From positions 1,984,001 through 2,048,000 of the forward strand of contig CBDBMT010000003.1 of the NCBI GenBank assembly GCA_965207585.1: 64,000 nt of DNA, read 5' to 3'. This document shows positions 16,570-25,282 of the stretch, piece by piece. Under the pieces are notes generated by a model that saw nothing but the letters and a program-made list of their open reading frames with translations, ran no database searches and was not told the DNA's origin. The position numbers and the translations under genes are program-made. Numbering within the stretch: position 1 is the stretch's first letter; each line of letters starts with the position of its first letter. Source of the stretch: Bin87 sp965207585 (lineage in GTDB: Bacteria > Chloroflexota > Dehalococcoidia > Lucifugimonadales > UBA3495).

Positions 16570-17465
16570 TCACGAGGGCATCAAGCCGGAGATAAACAGT
16601 TCGTCCGGCAGTTGTCTTACGGCGGCAGCGATACTATCCACTTCCGACGGGGGCTCGATCAAGGTTTTGTCGATCCGTTCGCTCAGGAAATCGTGCAACT
16701 CCGTCAGCGGGCGGTTGTTTCTGATTTGGATAAAGCACACTTGATGGTTTTCCGCCGTCTGACGGGCGTTGGAGCGCGGGCCAATTTGGTCGAATATGAC
16801 GATGCCGCCAGTCCCGACACGGGTTACTTTGTCTTCAATCACTTCCTGATTGCCGCGCTCGATCAGTCCCATTTCCACTCGTATCCGGCCGCGACGACTG
16901 GCAATCTCCAGTCTATTTCGCGGGGAACCTCCGCGTCGCGTTGCATATTCAGCCAGAAATCTGTGCCTTCTTCCAATCCCAGGATGGTCAGGCCCGCCCG
17001 CAGGAAAGCTCGTTCCAGGGTTTTGCCGGCGGTGGATTTTCGTGAACCCCGGATAGTCAGGGTCGCAGCCCCGGCCCAAAGCATCAACATCCCATCATCA
17101 AAAGACAGCTCGGGAGCGCTCTCGGCGATTTCACGTACATGCTCGGCAACCTCGACGAGATAGTTGAAACGTTCATCCCGTCTTATACCCAGGTTCTGGG
17201 CGGTTTTGTTAGTCAGACCGAGCAACCACCAGGCCAGGTCGTTCCCGCTCTCGTCGAGCCTGGTTCGGAGAGCGGCCATCCATTGGTCATGTCCGGCATC
17301 GGCGGGCAGACTTTGACGAATTGCAACCAGTTGACGATAAGCATCCAGCAGCTGGGTTCGGGTTTGGCCTTCCGTGTACAGGCGATAGTTGTAACCCTGA
17401 AACAAAGCGGCGACGATCTGTCGAACTCCCTCGCCGGAGTTCAGGTCATAGAGATTCGGCGTCAT
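16570..17465 (-). pseudogene. CfrBI-like restriction endonuclease, frameshifted
   Basis: Two reading frames together make one protein of about 298 aa. The 5' part (ATG 17465 with GGAG eight bases upstream) has ALFQGYNYRLYTE, LLGLTNKTAQNLG and WAGAATLTIRGS, and stops at 16863. The 3' part, in another frame, continues IASRRGRIRVEMGLIERGN, then EVIEDK and IFDQIG, to the stop at 16570. A single missing base near 16911 joins them without loss. The family call (CfrBI type II, usually CCWWGG) is from memory of motifs and is moderate. The break may be a real mutation or an assembly error. Confidence 0.75.
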
Positions 17466-18366
17466 CGTCAGCGCTCCAATAATACTGGAGGTCGTCAAAG
17501 TCCACGCCGGCGGCGAATCCCGGTTGGCTCAACTCCTGTCGCATCGTCTCGAAATAGTCGATGCGTTTTTCAATCAGCACGAATCGCCGGCCCATGGCGG
17601 TGGCGACCCGGCCCACGGTACCGGTCCCGGCGAAGGGGTCGAGCACGCTGTCGCCCTCAAAAGAGTAGTACCGAATTACTTTGCTTACCAGTTCATCCGG
17701 GAAAATCGCCGGGTGCGCTTTGTGGTTGGACGGCGTTACATCCCATACGTTGGTCTTGTCATATTCGCCCAATATAAGCGATCGTTCCACCGCCGTGGGA
17801 TCGGGGTGGTGGCGCAGGTTCCAGTCAATCAACCGGTCGGTTTTCTTGCGATAGACCAGCACGTACTCGGTCACGGTGACCGGCTTGTACTGGAGCGGCT
17901 GACGGTCGGCCGCAAACCGGCGGCCCCGACCCAGATGCCAGCCGGCGCCCTCCGGCTTCCGCCAGATCACGTCATCGATGAACTCGTACCCGATACGGTC
18001 GAGAATCGGATGCAGATCAAAGGGGATGGGCAAGCGTTTGCTGGCGGTATTGCGAGAGGCGCGTCGCACCAGTACCGGGGACACGTTGACCACGAGGAAG
18101 CGCCCCTCGGCCAATATGCTGTGACAGGCCCCGAATACCTCGCCGAGAAACTCCAGATATGAAGGATAATCCACGTACTCAGCGCATTCCGGCTTGGCAT
18201 TGAAGTAGGGGGGCGAAGTGAATATCAACTGCACGCTGTTCGGAGGGAATTCGGGGAGCGCCACGCGGCAATCGCCGAGGATCGCTTTGTTGGGAACGGG
18301 CGGAAAGGCAATTCTCGCGCTGCCGGAACGACTGCGCGGCTCGGGGCGTTTGCCAAGCTCACGCAT
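17446..18366 (-). CDS. DNA methyltransferase (amino-type) of the CfrBI-like system
   Basis: A 306-aa protein from ATG 18366. Catalytic motif IV TSPPY lies near residue 55, before SAM-binding motif I DPFAGTGTVGR near residue 265, which is the beta-class order for N4-cytosine or N6-adenine methyltransferases. It would protect host DNA at the R-M target. The reading frame is intact, unlike the downstream nuclease, which it overlaps by 20 bases. The start overlaps the stop of a short upstream frame. Confidence 0.85.
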   Translation of the reverse strand: MRELGKRPEPRSRSGSARIAFPPVPNKAILGDCRVALPEFPPNSVQLIFTSPPYFNAKPECAEYVDYPSYLEFLGEVFGACHSILAEGRFLVVNVSPVLVRRASRNTASKRLPIPFDLHPILDRIGYEFIDDVIWRKPEGAGWHLGRGRRFAADRQPLQYKPVTVTEYVLVYRKKTDRLIDWNLRHHPDPTAVERSLILGEYDKTNVWDVTPSNHKAHPAIFPDELVSKVIRYYSFEGDSVLDPFAGTGTVGRVATAMGRRFVLIEKRIDYFETMRQELSQPGFAAGVDFDDLQYYWSADDDAESL

Positions 18367-18481
18367 CCCGCAGCCAGTTCTCTGCCAATTGCCGCGCGTC
18401 ATCGGTCAGCAGCTTGGAAACAACCATGGCGGGATTGTCGCAGGTATCCCGCCAGCCACGCAAGCGGCGGATGTCATCACG
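18359..18481 (-). other. Short open frame coupled to the methyltransferase start
   Basis: A 40-codon open stretch on the minus strand that ends DARQLAENWLRDA; its stop overlaps the methyltransferase ATG (GATGCGTGA). ATG 18427 or an upstream TTG could start it, but no good ribosome site is seen. It may be the tail of a lost gene or a leader peptide. No family recognised. Confidence 0.3.
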
Positions 18482-18565
18482 TCACGACGGTTGCTTCAAG
18501 TTTGGCCCCACGCGGATGGCATCTGGTAAGATTATGATGCGCCGCAGTCTTCGGAGGTGTCAGAT

Positions 18566-18769
18566 ATGACTACCAAAAACACCCAATCGGCTGACGTTTA
18601 TTCCGGTGCGGAGGGCAAATCCGGCGCCAAATCTCTCACCGACGAAGAACGGGAAGGCATACGCGAGTACTACCGTTCCCTCAATTTCAAGGAATTTCTG
18701 GCTGCTTGCCCAATTGAGGGCGTTGAGTTGGCGCGAGAACTCACATATCCGCGTGAGGTGGAACTCTGA
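18566..18769 (+). CDS. Antitoxin of VapBC-like pair
   Basis: A 67-aa acidic protein; ATG 18566 is preceded by GGAGG with eight bases of spacing, better than the upstream in-frame GTG. It is disordered early (SADVYSGAEGKSGAK), then helical (DEEREGIREYYRS, FKEFLAA), as expected for a small toxin-neutralising protein. I recognise no classic AbrB or PhD motif. The call rests on its one-base stop/start overlap with a PIN toxin. Confidence 0.7.
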   Translation: MTTKNTQSADVYSGAEGKSGAKSLTDEEREGIREYYRSLNFKEFLAACPIEGVELARELTYPREVEL

Positions 18770-19182
18770 TGTTCCTGCTCGACACCAATGTAGTCTCCGA
18801 GCTGCGCCAGGGAGAGCGCGGCAACGCCGGCGTATCTGACTGGTACGACGGGGTGCCAGATGAAGACCTGTTCACCAGCGCGCTGGTCATTGGCGAAATT
18901 CGCAAGGGAATTGCGAGATTGCGCCGGCGCCAAGACCATCGGCAAGCGGAAGTTCTGGAAATATGGCTGGAAGTATCACAGGATTTTTTCGCTGGGCGCA
19001 TCCTCCCGGTTGACGCCGCCGTTGCCGATGCTTGGGGCCAAATGTATGCCATCCGCAACGTGTCCATCGTTGACGGTCTCATAGCCGCCACCGCCAAAGT
19101 CAACAACTTCACTTTGGTGACGCGCAATGTCGAGGATGTTCAAGGGTTGGGCGTAGATCTGCTCAATCCGTTCACCGGCTGA
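18769..19182 (+). CDS. vapC: PIN-domain ribonuclease toxin, VapC-like
   Basis: A 137-aa PIN domain with the four acidic positions of the family: D5 in FLLDTNVVSE, E in GEIRKG, D in AAVADAWGQ, and D in IVDGLIAATA. The terminal LVTRNVEDV motif is also present. VapC toxins cleave tRNA or rRNA in a Mg-dependent way until bound by the antitoxin encoded just upstream, whose stop overlaps this start by one base. Confidence 0.92.
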   Translation: MFLLDTNVVSELRQGERGNAGVSDWYDGVPDEDLFTSALVIGEIRKGIARLRRRQDHRQAEVLEIWLEVSQDFFAGRILPVDAAVADAWGQMYAIRNVSIVDGLIAATAKVNNFTLVTRNVEDVQGLGVDLLNPFTG

Positions 19183-19384
19183 AGAAATGGACAGAAGACG
19201 GCGACGGCGGGAGGCGGCACGGCTGAAGCATGGCGCGGAGGTTAGCCTGCCCCCGTGGCCCGTCGAACCACAGGTGCGCCGCGTTTGACGCCCCTCGCCG
19301 CCCCGTGATACGCTTTGCTCACTATGGGTAGATGGGGATTCCTGCGGGAATCCTCGCCGACTGCGCTATTCAGGAGCGAACACG

Positions 19385-19756
19385 ATGAACGTTACCCCTA
19401 TGGCCATCGAGAAACTCAAGGAAGTGATGACCGCCGAGGACGAGGCCGGTTCCGCCCTGCGGGTGGTGGCGATGCCCGCCGGTCATGGCCTGCAGTACAT
19501 GCTGACCATGGAGAAGGAGCACCAGCCTGACGACACCGTGCTGCGCATGGACGGCATGGAGTTCCTCATGGACTCCGACAGCGCGCCGTTCCTGGAAGAA
19601 GCCACCATCGACTACGTGGAAGAGTTCGGCGGCCGGGTCGGGTTTGTCATCAACAACCCCATGTACGCCGGCGGCGGATGTGGCAGCGGTGGTTGCGGCT
19701 GTGGCGGGGGCGGATGTGGCTGCGGCGGCGGTGGTTGCGGCTGCGGCGGACACTAA
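19385..19756 (+). CDS. A-type Fe-S carrier-like (HesB/IscA) protein with Cys/Gly tail
   Basis: A 123-aa protein. Residues 1-93 fit the IscA/ErpA fold (MNVTPMAIEKLKEVM, ALRVVAMPAGHGLQYMLTM, DGMEFLMDSDSAPFLEEATIDY, GFVINNP). The first conserved Cys of the family is missing: H34 stands there. After residue 95 the usual C-G-C is replaced by a glycine-rich tail with seven Cys (99, 104, 106, 111, 113, 118, 120) and a final His. It probably still binds an Fe-S cluster or another soft metal. A terminator hairpin follows at 19817. Confidence 0.8.
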   Translation: MNVTPMAIEKLKEVMTAEDEAGSALRVVAMPAGHGLQYMLTMEKEHQPDDTVLRMDGMEFLMDSDSAPFLEEATIDYVEEFGGRVGFVINNPMYAGGGCGSGGCGCGGGGCGCGGGGCGCGGH

Positions 19757-19816
19757 GCCGTTGCAACCTCCGGCAATCCCTGGCCTAGGCCGGGTTTGCC
19801 GACAATCGAGCCAATT

Positions 19817-19845
19817 GCCCCGGCGCTACCGGCTGCCGGGGCTTT
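19817..19845 (+). terminator. Rho-independent-like terminator
   Basis: Stem GCCCCGGC/GCCGGGGC with a ten-base loop, followed by a short T-run (TTTC). It lies 60 bases after the A-type carrier gene and before the pentapeptide-repeat gene, so it probably separates the two transcripts. Confidence 0.65.
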
Positions 19846-19947
19846 CGCATAGCAGCCCGGGAAAGTCCCATAATGACAGCGCGGGCTGTTGAATAATCGA
19901 AACGCACGTTGCCATCATAGGATAATCATTCAACCGGGAGTTCCCTC

Positions 19948-20763
19948 ATGAAAATCTGGCCCACCGTCTCGAAAGAGCAATGCCTGAGCCGACTGCGCAA
20001 GGACGTGTCGGCCTGGAATGATCTGCGGACCAGCGCGGATCTCGCCGGCACGTCCTTCGCCAGCGCGCGGCTGCATGGAGCCGATTTGTCGTGGGCCAAC
20101 CTGACTCATCTGGACTTCAGCGGCTCCGACCTCGGCGACGCCGACCTGCGCGGCGCCGACCTGCACTTTTGCAACCTGAGCGGGGCCAATCTGCAGAGCG
20201 CGGACCTGCGCGGCGCGAGCATGCAGGGCGCCACTCTGCGGGAAGCGAACTTGTCCTACGCCCAGTTGCAGGGGGCGAACCTGGCACGGGCCGACCTGAG
20301 CCAGATCACACTGCGGGGAGCCGACCTGGGTTACGCGGTGCTGCGCGGCACCTATTGCAGCTTTTCCGACTTTTCCGAAGCGGACCTGACCTGGGCCGAC
20401 ATGCAGTCCGCCAACCTGTCGAACTCCACCTTTTACAAGACGGTGTTCACCGACGCGACCCTCGCCCAGGCGAACCTGGCCCACGCCAACTTCAACCTGG
20501 CATTGCTGGACAATACCGACATGGACGAAGCGTTTCTGCACGACACGATCTTTGCCGCGCTGGACCTGTGCGGCGCGAAGAACCTCGGCACCGTGCAGCA
20601 CGAGCCCTCGTCCATCCTGAGCATCGGCACGGACACGCTGCTCAACACCTTGCGCAGTTCCGGCGGAATGTATTCTACGGAGTTGGAGGTTTTCTTCTCC
20701 CGGGGCGGCGTGTCCATCGACATGCTGGCCTCGATCCGACCGGTCACCACGCCGGCGTTTTGA
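19948..20763 (+). CDS. Pentapeptide-repeat protein, TIR-less relative
   Basis: A 271-aa protein. Residues about 31-185 are A(D/N)L-x-x pentapeptide repeats (LSWANLTHLDF, ADLRGADLHF, ANLARADLSQ), which form a right-handed quadrilateral beta helix. The remaining 80 residues include a TVQHEPSSILSIGTDTL segment and a following GGVSID motif. From memory, this matches the linker that in other pentapeptide proteins leads into a TIR domain; here the protein stops before it. It starts after GGGAG with seven bases of spacing. An imperfect inverted repeat (19888-19934) lies just upstream. Role unknown. Confidence 0.8.
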   Translation: MKIWPTVSKEQCLSRLRKDVSAWNDLRTSADLAGTSFASARLHGADLSWANLTHLDFSGSDLGDADLRGADLHFCNLSGANLQSADLRGASMQGATLREANLSYAQLQGANLARADLSQITLRGADLGYAVLRGTYCSFSDFSEADLTWADMQSANLSNSTFYKTVFTDATLAQANLAHANFNLALLDNTDMDEAFLHDTIFAALDLCGAKNLGTVQHEPSSILSIGTDTLLNTLRSSGGMYSTELEVFFSRGGVSIDMLASIRPVTTPAF

Positions 20764-20854
20764 CGCCGTTCCAGCGCAGAAAGGGCGGGACCCGTCGGGC
20801 CAAACACGGCGGCGCTGGTCGACCCGCAACCCAAACAGAAGGAGCAGCGCTCAG

Positions 20855-22597
20855 ATGTCAGCCACACCCCACGGCATCCGTTACTCGGCCCACCGTCCGG
20901 TGGTCATGGGGCGCAACGGCATGGTTTGCGCCGGCCATCCGCTGGCGGCCCAAGCCGGCATATCCGTCCTGCAAAAGGGCGGCAACGCCTTCGACGCCGC
21001 CATCGCTACTGCCGCAACGCTCAACGTCGTCGAACCGCTGATGTCCGGCATTGGCGGCGACGGGTTCATCATGGCCTACCGTGCGGAGGACGATTCCCTG
21101 CGGGTTTCCAACGGGACGGGAGCCGCGCCCTACGGAGCGACCCTGGAGCGGTATCGCGACGGCATCCCCATGAAGGGGATACTGAGCGTGTCGGTGCCGG
21201 GCCTGCTCAACGCGTGGCTGGACGTGCATTCCGAGTACGGGTCGTTACCGTTGGCTGAAGTGTTTGGTCCGGCCATCGCCCTGGCCGACGATGGGTTCCC
21301 GGTCACGCACTACCTGGCGTCGGCCATCGCCGGTGACGCGCTGCTGTGCGAGTTTCCCTCCAGCCGCGCGATCTTCACGCGGGACGGGTCAGGAGAGCCG
21401 CTGCGCGCCGGCGACATTCTCCGGCAGGCCGATCTAGCGCGCACGCTGTCGGCCATCGCGGAGCAGGGTCGAGATGCCTTCTACCGAGGCGAGATCGGAG
21501 AAGCCATCGTGCGCTTCAGCGAAGAGCAGGGCGGCCTCATCACCATGGCCGACCTGAACGACTGCTCGGCGCGCTGGCAGGCACCGATCTCCACCGACTA
21601 CGGCGACTACACGGTGTACGAGGCTCCTCCCAACTCCAGCGGCCATATCCTGCTGCAGGAGCTCAACGTCATCCGGCAGCACGACATGGCGAGCCTGGGG
21701 TTCGGCTCCGCGGCGTCCATCCACCTGATGGTGGAAGCGAAGAAGATGGCTTTCGCCGACCGGGAAGCCTACGTGGCCGATCCCGACTACATCGACGTGC
21801 CCGTCGCCGGCATGTTGTCCGCCGAATACGCCCGGGAGCGCGCCGCAACCATCGACTCGGAGCGGGCCTCCGAGAACGTGCGCGCCGGAGATCCGTGGCC
21901 GCACCAACCGGAAGGGCAACGCCGGTCGCCGGCCGGCGTGGGCGCCCGGCGGCGTGGTCCGCGCACCGAGGAGGAAGACACCACGTGTTTCGTGGTGGCG
22001 GACCGGGCGGGCAATGCGGTGTGCCAGTTGCAGAGCATTCAGAGCGGTTGGGGCTCCTCGCTGGTGGCGGGCAATACCGGCATCCTGCTGAACAACCGCA
22101 TGACCTACTGGCACCTGGACCCGGAGCATGTGGACTGCCTGCGGCCGGGCAAGCGCGTGCGCCACACGATGAACCCGGTGATGGTTTTCCGCCGGCCGGG
22201 ACCGGGCAACGGCAGCGCCGCGACCGGACGCCGTTTGACCTACGTGCTGGGGACGCCGGGTGCGGATTGCCAGGTGCAGAGCAACATGCAGGTCATCACC
22301 AACCTGGTGGACTACGGGATGACGGTGCAGGAAGCCGTGGAAGCGCCGCGCTGGAAGCACGTGGGCGACGGCACCGAATCCACGGTTCCGCACACCGCGG
22401 TGGACAGCCTGCTCATCGAAAATCGTTTCGATGCCGGCACTCTGCGTCAGCTGCGGGCCATGGGACACCCGGTGCATGAACTGAGCGCGTGGGACGGCGT
22501 GACCGGACGCGAGATGGCGCTGTACATAGACCCCGGCACCGGAGCGCTGCACGGTGCCGCCGATCCCCGCTACGATGGGTATGCCGTGGGGTACTGA
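20855..22597 (+). CDS. Gamma-glutamyltransferase family protein
   Basis: A 580-aa Ntn-hydrolase proenzyme. The large-subunit signature (GGNAFDAAIATAATLNVVEP, SGIGGDGF) is present. The autocleavage/nucleophile site EEDTTCFVVAD places the catalytic Thr at 376. The small subunit carries GLY-like loops and NRMTYW. Relatives cleave glutathione or act as acylases. An Arg/Pro-rich insert just before the nucleophile is unusual in length. No signal peptide is seen. AAGGAG lies ten bases before the ATG. Confidence 0.92.
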   Translation: MSATPHGIRYSAHRPVVMGRNGMVCAGHPLAAQAGISVLQKGGNAFDAAIATAATLNVVEPLMSGIGGDGFIMAYRAEDDSLRVSNGTGAAPYGATLERYRDGIPMKGILSVSVPGLLNAWLDVHSEYGSLPLAEVFGPAIALADDGFPVTHYLASAIAGDALLCEFPSSRAIFTRDGSGEPLRAGDILRQADLARTLSAIAEQGRDAFYRGEIGEAIVRFSEEQGGLITMADLNDCSARWQAPISTDYGDYTVYEAPPNSSGHILLQELNVIRQHDMASLGFGSAASIHLMVEAKKMAFADREAYVADPDYIDVPVAGMLSAEYARERAATIDSERASENVRAGDPWPHQPEGQRRSPAGVGARRRGPRTEEEDTTCFVVADRAGNAVCQLQSIQSGWGSSLVAGNTGILLNNRMTYWHLDPEHVDCLRPGKRVRHTMNPVMVFRRPGPGNGSAATGRRLTYVLGTPGADCQVQSNMQVITNLVDYGMTVQEAVEAPRWKHVGDGTESTVPHTAVDSLLIENRFDAGTLRQLRAMGHPVHELSAWDGVTGREMALYIDPGTGALHGAADPRYDGYAVGY

Positions 22598-22642
22598 GCG
22601 TTCATCGCCCACCCGGTTCCAACCGCACCAAGGACAATCAGC

Positions 22643-23131
22643 ATGCGAATGCCAGGACAACGCCGCAGCCAGGAACCCGACGAGGTGGGGCAGCGCGCCG
22701 GCCTCTTCGCTGAGTCGATCCGTGACGGGGACATGGACCTGGCCTGGTCGATGTTGTCCAAGGAGACGCGGGGCATGCGCATGGGCGTGTGGGCCACCCG
22801 CCTGAACATCGATATGCAGGTGGCCTACCGCGCGGCTTACGACCCCGACCACCCCATGCGGGATTCGATGATGGACGACTTCCGCACCACCGTCCTGCGC
22901 CTGTGGCCGCTGGAAGACCTGTCCGAGTTGGCCGCCGCTCCGACCCGCTACGTGGACGACGAGCATGCCTTCGTGTTCCTGCCCTTCGGCGTGACCGATG
23001 AGACCGTGGTGCAGCACAGCCGCCTGATGTCGGGCCTGATGATCCCCATGTTGCTGGAGGATTCGCAGTGGCAGGTTGACTTGCCCGGCTGGCGGTTCCT
23101 GGACACGTCCGGCCAGGGCGGCAATGGCTAG
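22643..23131 (+). CDS. Hypothetical protein, NTF2-like composition
   Basis: A 162-aa protein with two early helices (AGLFAESIRDGDMDLAWSML) and a mixed alpha/beta remainder ending DSQWQVDLPGWRFLDT. This pattern is common in NTF2/SnoaL-like folds that keep a short helix pair before a curved sheet, but I cannot assign a family. It follows gamma-glutamyltransferase by 45 bases and overlaps the HNH gene by eight bases, so the three may be co-transcribed. Confidence 0.6.
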   Translation: MRMPGQRRSQEPDEVGQRAGLFAESIRDGDMDLAWSMLSKETRGMRMGVWATRLNIDMQVAYRAAYDPDHPMRDSMMDDFRTTVLRLWPLEDLSELAAAPTRYVDDEHAFVFLPFGVTDETVVQHSRLMSGLMIPMLLEDSQWQVDLPGWRFLDTSGQGGNG

Positions 23132-23525
23132 GCGTCCCCCGCGTACCCGTTCTCGCGGCGGGCGCAAGGAGAAAATCGCCGCATCCGTCTCCTCTCACGA
23201 ATCTGGCGAACCTGACGGCGCAGTGCGCCGGCGCCGCCCGGGAGACGACCCCGGCGCTTGCGAGCTCTGCGAACGGACGGTAGACCGATTCACCGTCCAC
23301 CATTTGATTCCGCGAGCGCGGGGAGGTAACCACGGCCCCACCGCTCTGCTTTGCCCCACGTGTCACCGACAGGTCCACGCCATGTTTTCGGTGACCGCTC
23401 TCGCTGAGGATCTGTACAGCGTGGCGCTGCTCCGAAGGAATCCCAGGGTCGCTGACTTTCTCCGCTGGATGCGAAAGCAGCGGGGAGCCAGCTTTCGAGT
23501 GCGCCGGTCGCGGGAACTCGGGTAG
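23124..23525 (+). CDS. HNH endonuclease
   Basis: A 133-aa protein from ATG 23124, overlapping the previous stop. A basic N-terminus (ARRPPRTRSRGGRKEK) is followed by a compact HNH/zinc module: CELCERTVDRFTVHHLIP, then a LLCPTCHRQVH motif. Two Cys pairs bind structural zinc and the HH pair supplies the catalytic His. Such small HNH nucleases cut DNA in phage or defence contexts; the target is unknown. Confidence 0.88.
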   Translation: MARRPPRTRSRGGRKEKIAASVSSHESGEPDGAVRRRRPGDDPGACELCERTVDRFTVHHLIPRARGGNHGPTALLCPTCHRQVHAMFSVTALAEDLYSVALLRRNPRVADFLRWMRKQRGASFRVRRSRELG

Positions 23526-23579
23526 ATAGGATGCAGCGGCGGCGTGTTATGATTCGATATCAAACTACGGAGCGGCAGC

Positions 23580-24074
23580 ATGACGGGATCATCGAACCTT
23601 TCACCGCAACAAGTGAGCGACGCGATTCGCGCTGGCCTCCGGGAAGGCCGACAGCCGGTGGACATGTCTGCGGACGAAGGCTCACAGCAAGCCGGGGTGT
23701 ATCGCCGCAATTTGGCCCACTACCGGGGCCACGTCCAGAAAAGTCTTGATGAAGGCGATTACCTGCAAGCGGCAGAAAAGTCGTGGGGCGCATTCGCCCA
23801 ATCCATCAAGGCCGTTGCCGCCGACCACCGGCTGCGCCTGACCCATCACGCCAGCATCATGGGAGTGGCTGATCAGCTTGCCCTGTTGGCGGGATCGGTG
23901 GACACGGCCGCCGGCCAGGCATTGCGGCAGGGCCTATCGACGGCCCGGAGCCTGCACCAGCATTGGTATGAGGACGATCTGTCGGACACTACCGTGGCTA
24001 CCGACTCGCGCGAAGTCATGACGGTAATTGATCTCCTCCAGAGATTCTTCTCCGTGGACGCATCTGCGCCATGA
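23580..24074 (+). CDS. PaREP1/HEPN-like helical protein
   Basis: A 164-aa mostly helical protein with DEGDYLQAAEKSWGAFAQSIKAVAAD, the pattern of PaREP1/HEPN-like proteins in which a first helix pair ends with an ExxW/A segment. A weaker relative lies at 54360-54734. A TATGAT box (23548-23553) is upstream. The catalytic R-x4-6-H of toxic HEPN RNases is not evident, so a nuclease role is not claimed. The stop overlaps the next start (ATGA). Confidence 0.65.
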   Translation: MTGSSNLSPQQVSDAIRAGLREGRQPVDMSADEGSQQAGVYRRNLAHYRGHVQKSLDEGDYLQAAEKSWGAFAQSIKAVAADHRLRLTHHASIMGVADQLALLAGSVDTAAGQALRQGLSTARSLHQHWYEDDLSDTTVATDSREVMTVIDLLQRFFSVDASAP

Positions 24075-25273
24075 CCAGCTCAACAGAAACCGCAGACGTT
24101 GTCATCATCGGGGGCGGGGTGATGGGATGCAGCATCGCCTGTAACCTGGCCCTGACCGCCGGCGACCATGGGCTGCGCCGGATCGTGCTGCTGGAGCGCG
24201 ACATCCTGGGCAGCGGATCCACGGGACGCAGCAGCGGCGCGGTGCGGATGCACTACTCCACTGCCGTCAACGCCGAACTGGCGTGGCGGAGCCTGCACAT
24301 CTTCCGCAACTTCGCCGAGATGATCGGCGGCGAGTGCGGGTACACCCGCACCGGCTACCTGGTCTTCGCGGGTGAAGAGGACCTGCCGTCCTTCCGGGCG
24401 AACATCGCAACGCAGCAGTCGGTGGGCGTGATCACCGACATCATCAGCGCCGCCGACGCCGCGGAGCTGGCGCCCGGATTTGAGGTTGCCGACGCGGCCG
24501 GCATCGCCTACGAACCCTATTCCGGCCACGCCGACGCCTCGGGCACTGCTTACGCCTACGCCACCCGCGCCCGCAGCGAGGGCGTGACTATTCGCCTGCA
24601 AACCCCGGCGGAGACCATCGAAACCAGCGAAGACGGCAGCCGGGTCGTTGCGGTGCGAACCGCCTCCGGTGAACGCATTGAGACCGCCATCGCGGTAGTG
24701 GCAACGGGCCCGTGGACGGCACGGTTCCTGGCCCCTCAAGGCATCGAGGTGCCGCTGGTAGCAACGCGCCATGAGGTGCTGCACTTCCGGCGACCGCTGG
24801 ACGTGGTGCCGTACCATCCCGGCGGGGCCGACATCGGCAACCGAATCTACTTCCGGCCCGAGGGGCAGGACCTCACGCTGGTGGGGAACGGCAACCACTC
24901 GGACGTTGTGGAGGATCCGGAGGTATTCGCCCAGCGGGCCAGCCCGTCGTTCATTGAAGACGTGTGGCAGCGTCTGGCTCGCCGGATACCCGCCATCGCC
25001 GACGCCGAACTTGCGGCTGGGTATGCCGGTCTGTACACCAACACGCCGGACTCCCATCCCATCATGGATCGCGTCGACGGAGTGGACGGGCTATATCTAT
25101 GCACCGGTTTCAGCGGCCACGGCTTCAAGCTGTCGCCCATGGTCGGCGTTTTGATGGCCGAGTTGATTGGAAACGGCGCGGCCGCGACCATGGACATCTC
25201 GCCGCTGAAGCTGTCGCGATTTGCAGACGGCGCCCTGAACAATGCCGGCTACGGCTTTGACGTCCTGGTTTAA
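24071..25273 (+). CDS. FAD-dependent oxidoreductase, DAO family
   Basis: A 400-aa protein with the N-terminal dinucleotide motif VVIIGGGVMGCSIA, a GSGSTGRSSGAVRMHYS loop that often carries covalent or close FAD contacts in DadA/sarcosine oxidase relatives, and a C-terminal GLYLCTGFSGHGFKLSP motif. It probably oxidises an N-methyl or amino acid-like substrate. Its start overlaps the HEPN-like gene (ATGA), and the ABC transporter follows ten bases later. Confidence 0.9.
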   Translation: MTSSTETADVVIIGGGVMGCSIACNLALTAGDHGLRRIVLLERDILGSGSTGRSSGAVRMHYSTAVNAELAWRSLHIFRNFAEMIGGECGYTRTGYLVFAGEEDLPSFRANIATQQSVGVITDIISAADAAELAPGFEVADAAGIAYEPYSGHADASGTAYAYATRARSEGVTIRLQTPAETIETSEDGSRVVAVRTASGERIETAIAVVATGPWTARFLAPQGIEVPLVATRHEVLHFRRPLDVVPYHPGGADIGNRIYFRPEGQDLTLVGNGNHSDVVEDPEVFAQRASPSFIEDVWQRLARRIPAIADAELAAGYAGLYTNTPDSHPIMDRVDGVDGLYLCTGFSGHGFKLSPMVGVLMAELIGNGAAATMDISPLKLSRFADGALNNAGYGFDVLV

Positions 25274-25282
25274 CCGCATTCC

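Noticed and set aside
21434..23167. 577-aa minus-strand open frame
   Set aside because: Antisense shadow of gamma-glutamyltransferase; no motif and low-complexity His/Gly/Arg composition.
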